NCBI RefSeq assembly: GCF_001612765.1 | Contig: NZ_BDBB01000014.1 | Span: 1 to 46,154 of the forward strand | Origin: Nocardia arthritidis NBRC 100137 | GTDB lineage: Bacteria > Actinomycetota > Actinomycetes > Mycobacteriales > Mycobacteriaceae | Direction of reading: 5' to 3' | DNA length: 46,154 nt | Shown: in pieces, positions 16,971 to 24,970 of the stretch | Layout: the number at the start of each line of letters is the position of its first letter | How positions within the stretch are numbered: position 1 is the stretch's first letter | Notes under the pieces: generated by a model | Seen by the model: the letters and a program-made list of their open reading frames with translations, nothing else | What the model was told of the DNA's origin: nothing | Databases searched by the model: none | Made by a program: the position numbers and the translations under genes

Positions 16971-18071
16971 ATGCCGATTCCCTCCGCCCGCGCACTCCGT
17001 TCCGGCGCCCCCGCGACGAACGGTGACCCGGCACGGCCCGGCGTGGACCGGCCGCACCGGTTGTCGGTCGTCGTACCGGTGTACCGGGGCGAGGACACGA
17101 TCGCCGGTCTGGTCGCCGAGCTGCACGATCTCACCCGCCCCGCCGAGACCCCCGGCGGCACCACATTCGCCGTCACCGAGATCATCCTGGTGCACGACCA
17201 CGGCCCCGATCGCTCCGATGTGGTCCTGCAGGAGCTGCAACGGACCTATCCCACGGTGCGCGCCGTCTGGCTCAGCCGCAATTTCGGTCAGGACGCCGCG
17301 ACGATCGCCGGCATGTCGGTCGCGGCCGGTGACTGGATCGTCACCATGGACGAGGACGGCCAGCACGATCCCGGCTTCATCGGCGCGTTCCTGGACACGG
17401 CCCTGGCGCAGCGAGCCGATCTGGTCTACTCCAAGCCGACCAACACCAGGCCGCACGGATTCCTGCGCAATCTGACCTCGCGCGGAGCCAAGCTGGTGCT
17501 CGCGACGCTGTTCGCCTTCCCGGATTCCACCCGGTTCGAAAGCTACCGGCTGATCCGCGGGGACATCGGCAGGCAGCTGGCCGAGGTCGCCTCCAACGGC
17601 GTCTACCTGGACGTCGCGCTGACCTGGGTGGTCGGCGCCGTCGCGCAGGCGCCGGTGACGTTGCGCGCCGAGGGCAGGGAGGAATCCGGTTACAACTACC
17701 GCCGCCTGTTCTCCTTGTTCTGGAAGATGGTGCTGTGCAGCGGGACCCGCGGGCTGCGGCTGGTCAGCATGCTCGGCGTCACCCTCGCGCTGGCCGGTGG
17801 CGTGATGGCCGCGATCGTCGTGTTCGAAGCGCTGACCACCGACGGCTGGGCGCCCGAAGGCTGGGCGTCCACCATCGTGGTGCTGCTGCTGTGCTCCGGC
17901 GCCGTGCTGTTCTCCCTCGGGCTCATCGCCGAGTACTTGGGCGTCGCGTTGCACATCCTGGTGGGCAAACCGCTCTATCTCACCGTCGAGACGCCGACAC
18001 CGCGTCCGGCCGACACTTCGGAACTGACCGCGACCACCGCCAGCAGGGGGACCGACCGGGTTGAGCACTGA
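16971..18071 (+). CDS. GtrB-like glycosyltransferase family 2 (polyprenyl-phosphate sugar synthase)
   Basis: A 366-residue enzyme. The GT2 domain begins at about residue 30 (LSVVVPVYRGEDTI), with the nucleotide-sugar and metal motif VTMDEDGQHDP near residue 125. Two C-terminal transmembrane helices (about 260-285 and 300-325) follow. This is the GtrB/DPM1 layout of enzymes that load a sugar onto polyprenyl phosphate on the cytoplasmic face. It would feed the GtrA flippases and GT-C-like enzymes encoded divergently. The DegT-type aminotransferase gene overlaps its 3' end by 11 bases, suggesting that the transferred sugar is an amino sugar. Confidence 0.88.
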   Translation: MPIPSARALRSGAPATNGDPARPGVDRPHRLSVVVPVYRGEDTIAGLVAELHDLTRPAETPGGTTFAVTEIILVHDHGPDRSDVVLQELQRTYPTVRAVWLSRNFGQDAATIAGMSVAAGDWIVTMDEDGQHDPGFIGAFLDTALAQRADLVYSKPTNTRPHGFLRNLTSRGAKLVLATLFAFPDSTRFESYRLIRGDIGRQLAEVASNGVYLDVALTWVVGAVAQAPVTLRAEGREESGYNYRRLFSLFWKMVLCSGTRGLRLVSMLGVTLALAGGVMAAIVVFEALTTDGWAPEGWASTIVVLLLCSGAVLFSLGLIAEYLGVALHILVGKPLYLTVETPTPRPADTSELTATTASRGTDRVEH

Positions 18072-19200
18072 CCGCGTCATCTTCAGCCGCCCGTACCGGG
18101 CGCGCCGGGAACTAGCGAACCTGGAGGCCGTGCTCGCCTCCGATCACAGCCATGGCGACGGACAGTTCACCGCGTCGGCCACCGCGAAGCTGAAGGCGAT
18201 CACGGGCGCGCCGCACGCCCTGCTCACCACCTCCTGCACGTCCGCGCTGGAAATGGCGGGACTGCTGCTGGAGCTGGGCCCCGACGACGAAGTGATCGTG
18301 CCCAGCTTCGCGTTCACCTCCACCGCCACCTCGATGGCGCTGCGCGGCGCGACCTGCGTTTTCGCCGACATCGATCCGGCCACCGGGAACCTGGACCCGC
18401 AGTCGGTGGCGGCCCTGATCACCGAGCGGACGAAGGCCGTGGTGGTGATCCACTACGGTGGCGTCGCCGCCGACATGGCCGGCCTGCTCGACCTGGCCGG
18501 CGCGCACGGCTTCGCCGTCGTCGAGGACAACGCGCACGGGCTCGGCGGCAGCTGGCGCGGCAGGAAACTGGGCACCATCGGCACGATGGGCACGCTCAGT
18601 TTCCACGACACCAAGAACGTGCACTGCGGCGAGGGCGGCGCGCTGCTGCTCACCGACGAGATCCTGATGGCGCGCGCCGAGATCATCCGGGAGAAGGGCA
18701 CCGACCGGGCCAGGTTCCTGCGCGGAGCCGTGGACAAGTACTCCTGGCAGGACATCGGCTCGAGCTACCTGCCGAGCGAGTTGAACGCGGCCGTGCTCGA
18801 CGCGCAGTTGGACGAGTTCGACACCATTCAGGCCGGACGGCACCGGGTGTGGGACGCCTACGCCGCCGCCCTGCCGGATTGGGCCCGGCGCAACGACGTG
18901 CGCCTGATGTCCGTGCCCGCCGATCGCGAGCACACCGCCCACCTGTACTACTTGCGGACCCCGACCGAGCGCCGCCGCGACGACCTCATCGCGCATCTCG
19001 CCGCACACGGCATCTCCGCGCCGTTCCACTACATCCCGCTGGACTCCAGCCCGGCCGGCTTCAAGCTCGGCCGCACGCCGCGCGCGTGTGTGCGCAGCGC
19101 CGAGTTCTCCGGAACGGTCGTACGCCTGCCGCTGTGGCCGGATCTGACCGACGCGCAGGTAGCCCGCGTCGTGGACGCGGTCACCGCGTTCACCGTGTGA
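18061..19200 (+). CDS. dTDP-4-amino-4,6-dideoxygalactose transaminase-like (RffA/WecE, DegT/DnrJ/EryC1 family)
   Basis: A 379-residue PLP-dependent sugar aminotransferase, the usual length of WecE/RffA. Signatures include LTTSCTSALEMAGLLLELGP.DEVIVPSF, VEDNAHGLGG, SFHDTKN (the Lys is the probable PLP lysine), EKGTDR and DKYSWQDIGSSYLPSELNAAVL. All match RffA-type enzymes, which turn dTDP-4-keto-6-deoxyglucose into dTDP-4-amino-4,6-dideoxygalactose (dTDP-fucosamine). The TTG start overlaps the GT2 gene. In context it likely makes the sugar that the GT2 enzyme puts on polyprenyl phosphate. The exact sugar stereochemistry is inferred. Confidence 0.87.
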   Translation: MSTDRVIFSRPYRARRELANLEAVLASDHSHGDGQFTASATAKLKAITGAPHALLTTSCTSALEMAGLLLELGPDDEVIVPSFAFTSTATSMALRGATCVFADIDPATGNLDPQSVAALITERTKAVVVIHYGGVAADMAGLLDLAGAHGFAVVEDNAHGLGGSWRGRKLGTIGTMGTLSFHDTKNVHCGEGGALLLTDEILMARAEIIREKGTDRARFLRGAVDKYSWQDIGSSYLPSELNAAVLDAQLDEFDTIQAGRHRVWDAYAAALPDWARRNDVRLMSVPADREHTAHLYYLRTPTERRRDDLIAHLAAHGISAPFHYIPLDSSPAGFKLGRTPRACVRSAEFSGTVVRLPLWPDLTDAQVARVVDAVTAFTV

Positions 19201-19231
19201 GCGCGCCGGTCCGGCGCGCGACACCCCGGCC

Positions 19232-19837
19232 TCACGCGGTGAGGACGTAGAGCTTCTCCCTGCCGCCCGCGATCAGTGACTGCCGGGCAACCCGCGGCCG
19301 GTACGGCGCGAAGAACTCGTCCAGCGTCCGCTCGGTGAAGCGATGCGCCTGCTCGCCGTCGCCCGCGTCGGTGAACCGCTTGCCGATCGTGGCGAGGAAC
19401 GGATTGGCGCTGCTGGCCAGGTTGCGCACCGGCTCGGCCACGATCACCCGCTCGGTGGCCGCCGCGAGCATCCGATCGAGCAGGGGGCCCGGCTCGGGCA
19501 GGAAATGATAGAGGCTGGCCTGCATGACGACATAATCGGCGGCGGGCAGCGCGTCACCGGAACGCAGGTTCCACACTCGCCCGCGCCCGCCCGCTTCGTT
19601 CACGCGCGCGACGAAGCGTTCGTTCAGATCGAGCCCGGTGTAGTCGACCGACTTGTGGCGCAGGTAGCGGGTGTAGAGCGTCGCGGGTCCGCAGCACAGA
19701 TCGACCACGCTCGCACCCTCCGGGACGAGTTCCGCGATAGCGCGATACCGAGCCGCGTAGTGCCTGCCGTACAACCCGCGCATCAGGACCTCGTAGACGG
19801 TCCCGTTGCGATAGATGAGGCTCGTTCTCACAGGCAC
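19232..19837 (-). CDS. Class I SAM-dependent methyltransferase, substrate unknown
   Basis: A 201-residue Rossmann-fold methyltransferase. Motif I is VVDLCCGPATLYTRY (about 44-58), the acidic ribose contact is YTGLDLN (about 66-72) and a DYVVMQASLYHF segment follows. The GTG start at 19837 is followed two codons later by a second possible GTG. It converges with the aminotransferase gene and is followed by the fused ligase on the same strand. Its position suggests modification of the sugar, the lipid carrier or a fatty acyl product, but nothing in the sequence fixes the substrate. Confidence 0.78.
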   Translation of the reverse strand: MPVRTSLIYRNGTVYEVLMRGLYGRHYAARYRAIAELVPEGASVVDLCCGPATLYTRYLRHKSVDYTGLDLNERFVARVNEAGGRGRVWNLRSGDALPAADYVVMQASLYHFLPEPGPLLDRMLAAATERVIVAEPVRNLASSANPFLATIGKRFTDAGDGEQAHRFTERTLDEFFAPYRPRVARQSLIAGGREKLYVLTA

Positions 19838-19887
19838 AAACTATGCCATCGGCCGGCGAATCCGGCGTTTCGGCAACAAGAATCGCA

Positions 19888-22839
19888 TCAGCCGCCCAAC
19901 AGCGTGCTCGCTCGGTCCTCGGTGAGGATCTCGTAGGCGTCCGAGGCGCGGTTGTACCACCAGGTGTCCGGTCCCGGCTCCGGCCGCTCGGCCGCCTGCA
20001 CCGCACGGGCGGAGGGACGGAACGACGGGCTGCGCGGGATGTCGTCCACCACGTAGACCAGATCGGGCCGCTGGTCCGGTTCCAACACCCGCAACGCCTC
20101 GGTGACGTCCTTCGGTTCCAGGCGGAAGCCTTCGCGCACACTCACCGCGGCCACCGCGAGGCAGTGGTCGCCGACATTGAGCCCGTAGGTGACTTCCATG
20201 TCGACGGGGGTGATGTCGTTGAGCACGTCGACGATCGGCTGACCGAAGACCGGTCCGCGCCGGGTGTGGATGACCGTGTCCGTGCGGTCGACCAGCCAGT
20301 AGTCGCCGTCGCCGTCGCGGCGGAACAGATTCTCCGTCGGCATCCAGGAGTCGCCCGCCGTGAAGACCCCGCGCAGGCCGCCCGCGGAGATGTCGATGCC
20401 GTCGGACGCTTTGCCGATCAGCAGGCCCACCTCGTTGTCCGCGCAACGCCGGGCGAAGCCGGAGCCGTCCACCAGGATGCGTTCGGTGAGCGGGTCGTAG
20501 GCGACCAGCTCCACCTTCGCGGTGCCGGGAACCGGCCTGCCCTTGCACCCGCGCTTCACTCCGGCCACGTTGGCCAGCACCACGTCGCCCTCGATCGAGG
20601 CGTAGAACTCCAGCACGCGGGCCGGGTCGAACTGCTCGACGGTGCGCCGCCACAGCCCGGCGGGCATACCGGAGCCGATGAACAAACGGATCGGATGGCG
20701 ATGGCCGACCGGGAACACCTCGGCGTCGAGGATGTCGCGCAGCATGGTCCAGGTGTAGGTGACCACGGTGACGCCGTAGCGGTGCACCTCCTCGGCGAAG
20801 CGCTGCGGGTCCAGCGACCGGGCCAGCGCGATCCGGCTTCCGCCCGCGACCGCCCCGCCGAGACTGACCAGCAACCCGGACGAATGGTGCAGCGGCGCAA
20901 GGCAGTACACCGTGTCCTTGCGATCGAGGTCGGCCGTGGTCGCGGTGCCGAACGCCGACAGCGCCCAGCGATGATTGCTGATGTACTTCGTCTCCAACCG
21001 CTCACCGGTGCCGGTGACGAGCACGAACGCCAGCTCCCGCGCCAGGCCGGGATCGGGGCGGTACCACGCGGGCACCCGCACCCGCGCCGGATCGATCTGC
21101 TCGAGGTCGATCAAGCGGTCGCTCGTGGGCAGCGCCAGCTCCCGGGTGTCGCCACCGCCGAGCACCAGCACCTTGGCGCCGGTCGCGGCGGCCCGCCGCA
21201 GATTCTCCGGATCGGCGATCAGGGTCTCCACGCCGGTCAGCTCGATCGCGCGGCTCAATTCTCCGTTCGGGGCCAGCAGGACCGCCACCGCGCCGAGACG
21301 CGACAGCGCCGCGACGGAGGCCAGCGCGCTGGGCCGGGTCTCCATCACCACGCCGACCCGCGTCGCCGGCCGCACGCCGACCGAGATGAGGCCGCGCACC
21401 ACGTTGTCGATGCGTTGGTTGACCGCCTCGTTGGTGTGCACACGGTCGTCGAACAGGAACAGATCCCGCTGTGGCGCGCGTCGCGCCTGCTCGGCGAGCA
21501 ACCGGCCGAGCGATACCCGGGTGTGCGGCTGGATCATGCCGAGACGGGTCAACCGGGGCAGTGCCCGCGCCGCTTCGCCTGCCAATTCGATCGAACCGCG
21601 CACCGTGCTGTTCGCGATGCCCTCGAGCGCCTTGCCCACGCCGGTGCCCGCCTCCGCCAGCGACGCGGCGGTGTGCACCACCCGGGTCGCCGCCGACCGG
21701 GGGCGATTGCTCGCCACGTGCTCGGCCATCGGCACGATCTCGGGGGGCAGCGGCTTGTCGCCGTTCATCCATCCGACCCACTGCCGCACCAGCGGCCAGG
21801 TGTGATTGGTGGCCGTGCTCCCGGCCACCAGGCCGAAGTGACCCGCGACCAGCGTCGCCTCGTAGACCTCCGCGTTCGGCGCGGCCCGCACGATGCCGCG
21901 CACCGCGGCGGGCTGTCCGATGTCGTCGACTTCGCCGACGAACGCCAGGATCGGGCACTTCAGTTCGGCCAGCGAGATCGGATGATCGCGGATCACGAAA
22001 CCGCCGAGCATCAGCCGGTTGTGCGCGACGAACTGCTTGAGCAGATCCGCCGCGGCCGGGCCCGCGTAACCGACCCAGCCGTCGCTGTTGAGGAAGCGGC
22101 GCTGACGCTCCTTCGGCAGCAGTGCTTCACGATCGTGCAACTGCCGGAGGAAATCGATTCTGGACTTGGCCGTCTTGACCGGGTCGAGCAACTGGAAGCC
22201 GATCCGCACCATGGAATCGGTGATCGGCAGCCGGGTGACCACATGATCGGCCAGGAAGTCGGCGAGGTCGGAGACCATGCCGTAGGGCAGCCCGAACGGT
22301 ATGCCCGCGACGATGTCGACCGGACTGCCGAAGGTCACGATGCTGTCCACGCCCTTGCCGTACCGGTAGGCGGCGGTCTGGTAGGCGAACATGCCACCCT
22401 GTGAGTAACCCATCAGGTGCACGCCGGAGCCGGTGGCCTCGTTGACGGTGTCGATGGCGCTGTTGACGGCCAGCACGTGATCGGCGAGGTCGCGCTGCCA
22501 GCCGCCCTCCTCGCTCGCGGGCGAGCCGAAGTCCACCACCCAGCAGTCGACTCCGCCGCGGTGCAGGATCCCGACCGCGCCGTCCTCGGCGTTCACATCC
22601 CAGATGTCGGCGTTGACCATCAGCGGCGGGACCAGCAGCGCCACCGGCCGCCCCGGGGTCGTGTCGTCGGGGAAGTAATGGCGCAGCCGGTACATGCGTC
22701 TGCGTTCGACGACCTCGAACGGCGAGGACGCGACGTCATGGGTCAGCCCGCCGAAGCGGATGACCTCCAGGCCGTTCTGCGCGGTCGCCATCAACCGCTG
22801 CACCGAGCCCACCACAACATTCGCGTTCAACTTCACCAT
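19888..22839 (-). CDS. Fused alpha/beta-hydrolase (lipase-like) and acyl-CoA synthetase-like protein (Rv1683 type)
   Basis: A 983-residue two-domain protein. The N-terminal PHA-synthase-like alpha/beta hydrolase (about 1-370) has nucleophile box GYSQGG with Ser146, a probable acid in GEVDD and a His in AGHFGL. The C-terminal part (about 460-983) has the AMP-binding fold but degenerate motifs: TGTGERLETK replaces the usual TSGTTGxPK loop, YASIEG replaces YGxTE, and the A10 catalytic Lys is absent (RSPSFRPSARAV). It matches the architecture and gene neighbourhood of M. tuberculosis Rv1683, annotated as a bifunctional acyl-CoA synthase/lipase. ATG with CAGGAG upstream. Activity of the ligase half is doubtful from sequence alone. 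Confidence 0.9.
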   Translation of the reverse strand: MVKLNANVVVGSVQRLMATAQNGLEVIRFGGLTHDVASSPFEVVERRRMYRLRHYFPDDTTPGRPVALLVPPLMVNADIWDVNAEDGAVGILHRGGVDCWVVDFGSPASEEGGWQRDLADHVLAVNSAIDTVNEATGSGVHLMGYSQGGMFAYQTAAYRYGKGVDSIVTFGSPVDIVAGIPFGLPYGMVSDLADFLADHVVTRLPITDSMVRIGFQLLDPVKTAKSRIDFLRQLHDREALLPKERQRRFLNSDGWVGYAGPAAADLLKQFVAHNRLMLGGFVIRDHPISLAELKCPILAFVGEVDDIGQPAAVRGIVRAAPNAEVYEATLVAGHFGLVAGSTATNHTWPLVRQWVGWMNGDKPLPPEIVPMAEHVASNRPRSAATRVVHTAASLAEAGTGVGKALEGIANSTVRGSIELAGEAARALPRLTRLGMIQPHTRVSLGRLLAEQARRAPQRDLFLFDDRVHTNEAVNQRIDNVVRGLISVGVRPATRVGVVMETRPSALASVAALSRLGAVAVLLAPNGELSRAIELTGVETLIADPENLRRAAATGAKVLVLGGGDTRELALPTSDRLIDLEQIDPARVRVPAWYRPDPGLARELAFVLVTGTGERLETKYISNHRWALSAFGTATTADLDRKDTVYCLAPLHHSSGLLVSLGGAVAGGSRIALARSLDPQRFAEEVHRYGVTVVTYTWTMLRDILDAEVFPVGHRHPIRLFIGSGMPAGLWRRTVEQFDPARVLEFYASIEGDVVLANVAGVKRGCKGRPVPGTAKVELVAYDPLTERILVDGSGFARRCADNEVGLLIGKASDGIDISAGGLRGVFTAGDSWMPTENLFRRDGDGDYWLVDRTDTVIHTRRGPVFGQPIVDVLNDITPVDMEVTYGLNVGDHCLAVAAVSVREGFRLEPKDVTEALRVLEPDQRPDLVYVVDDIPRSPSFRPSARAVQAAERPEPGPDTWWYNRASDAYEILTEDRASTLLGG

Positions 22840-23549
22840 CGCTCCTGGCCTACCCTACAACGTGACCCGCATCACACACCGCGAGGTGTTCAGACGAGCT
22901 TCCCATACCACCTGTCCATTATGTGTCCGCTGTGACACGTCGCATGCCAGGTTGCCACGGTCGGCTCCCATTCGGCATTCCCCACTCGACCCCGAACACA
23001 CGTGTCCGTTCGGCACGTAATCGCGTACCCGGCTCGGCAGAGGAGCGACACCGCGCGCCCGGCTTCGGCCGAACATCTCATCGCGCGATCCGGCGGCCGG
23101 ACGCGACGTCCTCGGCGACCGCCCAGCGTGGCTCCGATGGCTCGCCCCCGGCTTCCGGACCGATCGGCATGAGTATGGGACGAGCACCCTAGCGAGCAGG
23201 CCAGTGGACAATGCCGCGCGATAGCTGATTCATCGCTACCAGAATGCAATCGCGGGCTCACTCCGCAACGCCACCCGCCGTTACCGGAATCGACCGCGTG
23301 TCGTGATCATCCGCGGGCCACCGGGATAATCTTCGAAATTTTCCTGTGCACAGCCGCTTTCGGCGTCTACCATCGAACACGTCTGGAACGCCTTGGCGCG
23401 TAGGCAATTTCGTTCGATGAGCTCTCCGCGGGCATGCCCGCTGCTGTTTGATGTGAACACCCAGCGACTCTGAACTATCGACGACTTCGATTCCCCTGCC
23501 CCAAACCCGTCACCATGTCTCGGTGGCCGTCTCGAGGTGAGGACCACGC
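22840..23549. other. Long divergent intergenic region between the fused ligase and the encapsulin operon
   Basis: 710 bases with no convincing gene. It must hold the promoters of both flanking genes. GTGA-N6-TCACA occurs at 22862-22876, close to the ligase start, and GTGTC-N6-GACAC at 22923-22938. The segment near 23330 is locally AT-rich for this genome. The encapsulin gene is preceded by GAGGTGAGGA as ribosome binding site. No clear -35/-10 pair stood out for the encapsulin operon. Confidence 0.6.
22862..22876. promoter_or_regulatory. CRP-like dyad GTGA-N6-TCACA upstream of the fused ligase gene
   Basis: The half sites GTGA (22862-22865) and TCACA (22872-22876) are spaced by six bases, as in CRP/Cmr-type operators (TGTGA-N6-TCACA). 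The site ends 23 bases upstream of the ATG at 22839, over the likely promoter. Binding by a mycobacterial-type CRP is a guess from the motif alone. Confidence 0.4.
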
Positions 23550-24956
23550 ATGACCATAGAAATGCCAGTCCAAACGGAAAACAACGTGCGCAAGAGCCTG
23601 AGCACCAGCTCGGCCGGCCTGCTCGCGCACACCACCAAATCCGAACCGCAGATGCAGGGCATCAGCTCGCGGTGGCTCACGCGCGCGCTGCCATGGACGC
23701 AGGTCAACGGCGGTGTGTACCGAGTGAACCGCCGTCTGACCCACACGGTCGGCAACGGCGAGGTGGAATTCGTCATCGACGGATCCACCGCACGGGTCAT
23801 TCCCCTCGAATTGCGAGAGCTTCCGGCGCTGCGCGGCTTCGGCGACGAGGACGTATTGCGCGGCCTCGCAGACCGTTTCGAACAGCGCGATCTCGAACCG
23901 GGCACTGTCGTAGCGGAATTCGGAAATCCGATGGATCAGGTCCTGCTGATCGTGCACGGAAAATTGAGCAAGATCGGGTCGGGTGAGTACGGCGAGCAGA
24001 CGAAGCTCGGAATCCTGGGGGGCGGCGACTTCTTCGGCGACACGATACTCACCGAGCCATCGGCGATCTGGCCGGTCACGATCAAGACGGTCACGCCGAC
24101 GACCATGCTGGTCCTCCCGCGGCAATCGCTGACCGAGTTCATCGACAGCGCTCCCGCACTGCGCGAGCAACTCTCCCGCGTCGCCTCCGCGCCCACGCGT
24201 CCGCAGAATCACAAAGGCGAGGCGGATATCGAGGTCGCCTCGGGTCACTCCGGCGAGCCGCTGCTGGAAGGCACGTTCGTCGACTACGACACCTCCCCGC
24301 GCCAATACGAACTCAGCCTCGCGCAGAGCGTGCTGCGCGTGCACACCCGCGTCGCCGACCTGTTCAACGACCCGATGAACCAGGTCGAGCAGCAGCTGCG
24401 CCTGACCATCGAAGCGCTCTACGAACGACGCGAATACGACCTGGTCAACAACCCCGACTTCGGCCTGCTGCACAACTGCGACCTGAAACAGCGCATCTAC
24501 GCCGAGTCCGGCGCGCCCACCCCGGACGACATGGACGAACTGCTCAGCATGCGGCGCAGTACCAAATTGCTCCTGGCGCATCCGAAGGCGATCGCCGCGT
24601 TCGGACGCGAATGCACCAAGCGCGGGCTCTACCCCGACCCGGTCGAGGTGGACGGGCACCGCGTTCCCGCATGGCGGGGCGTGCCGATCTTCCCGTGCGG
24701 CAAGATCCCGATCAGCGACACCCAGACCACTTCGATCCTGGCCATGCGCACCGGAGAGAAGGACCAGGGCGTGATCGGCCTGCACCAGACCGGGATCCCG
24801 GACGAATACGAGCCGAGTCTCAACGTGCGCTTCAAGGGCATCGACGACCAGTCGATCATCTCCTACCTGGTCAGCTGCTATTACTCGGCGGCCGTCCTGG
24901 TACCGGACGCCCTCGGCGTGCTCGGCAACGTCCTGGTCGCCCGGCAGGCCGACTGA
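23550..24956 (+). CDS. Family 2B encapsulin shell protein with inserted cyclic-nucleotide-binding-like domain
   Basis: A 468-residue self-assembling HK97-fold nanocompartment shell protein (older annotations: EshA-like or Crp/Fnr). An N-terminal arm and E-loop-like region (1-90) precede an inserted cyclic-nucleotide-binding-fold domain (about 95-200, with [22 protein letters not shown] as the cassette region), a linker with [42 protein letters not shown] (246-287), and the HK97 P/A domains to the C-terminus. The Arg that contacts the cyclic-nucleotide phosphate in classical domains is not visible. It is the first gene of the 2-MIB operon; its stop lies 14 bases before the terpene synthase ATG. 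The downstream synthase is the expected cargo. Confidence 0.93.
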   Translation: MTIEMPVQTENNVRKSLSTSSAGLLAHTTKSEPQMQGISSRWLTRALPWTQVNGGVYRVNRRLTHTVGNGEVEFVIDGSTARVIPLELRELPALRGFGDEDVLRGLADRFEQRDLEPGTVVAEFGNPMDQVLLIVHGKLSKIGSGEYGEQTKLGILGGGDFFGDTILTEPSAIWPVTIKTVTPTTMLVLPRQSLTEFIDSAPALREQLSRVASAPTRPQNHKGEADIEVASGHSGEPLLEGTFVDYDTSPRQYELSLAQSVLRVHTRVADLFNDPMNQVEQQLRLTIEALYERREYDLVNNPDFGLLHNCDLKQRIYAESGAPTPDDMDELLSMRRSTKLLLAHPKAIAAFGRECTKRGLYPDPVEVDGHRVPAWRGVPIFPCGKIPISDTQTTSILAMRTGEKDQGVIGLHQTGIPDEYEPSLNVRFKGIDDQSIISYLVSCYYSAAVLVPDALGVLGNVLVARQAD

Positions 24957-24958
24957 CC

Positions 24959-24965
24959 GGGGTGA
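24959..24965 (+). promoter_or_regulatory. Ribosome binding site deciding the terpene synthase start
   Basis: GGGGTGA begins 3 bases after the encapsulin stop and lies 5 bases before the ATG at 24971. It is a near-perfect anti-16S match. It overlaps earlier in-frame starts (GTG 24962, ATG 24965), which makes 24971 the best start. Confidence 0.65.
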
Positions 24966-24970
24966 TGAGC

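Noticed and set aside
13870..16971. Very long open frame (over 1000 codons) on the plus strand opposite the second GT-C/GtrA module
   Set aside because: It is antisense to well-supported membrane protein genes, is rich in Arg/Ala/His/Gln as expected from reversed high-GC codons, and has no recognisable domain.
23550..24956. Encapsulin shell gene as a sign of a prophage
   Set aside because: The HK97 fold is shared with phage capsids, but no portal, terminase, protease, tail or integrase gene is nearby. The inserted CNB-like domain and terpene genes fit a Family 2B nanocompartment.
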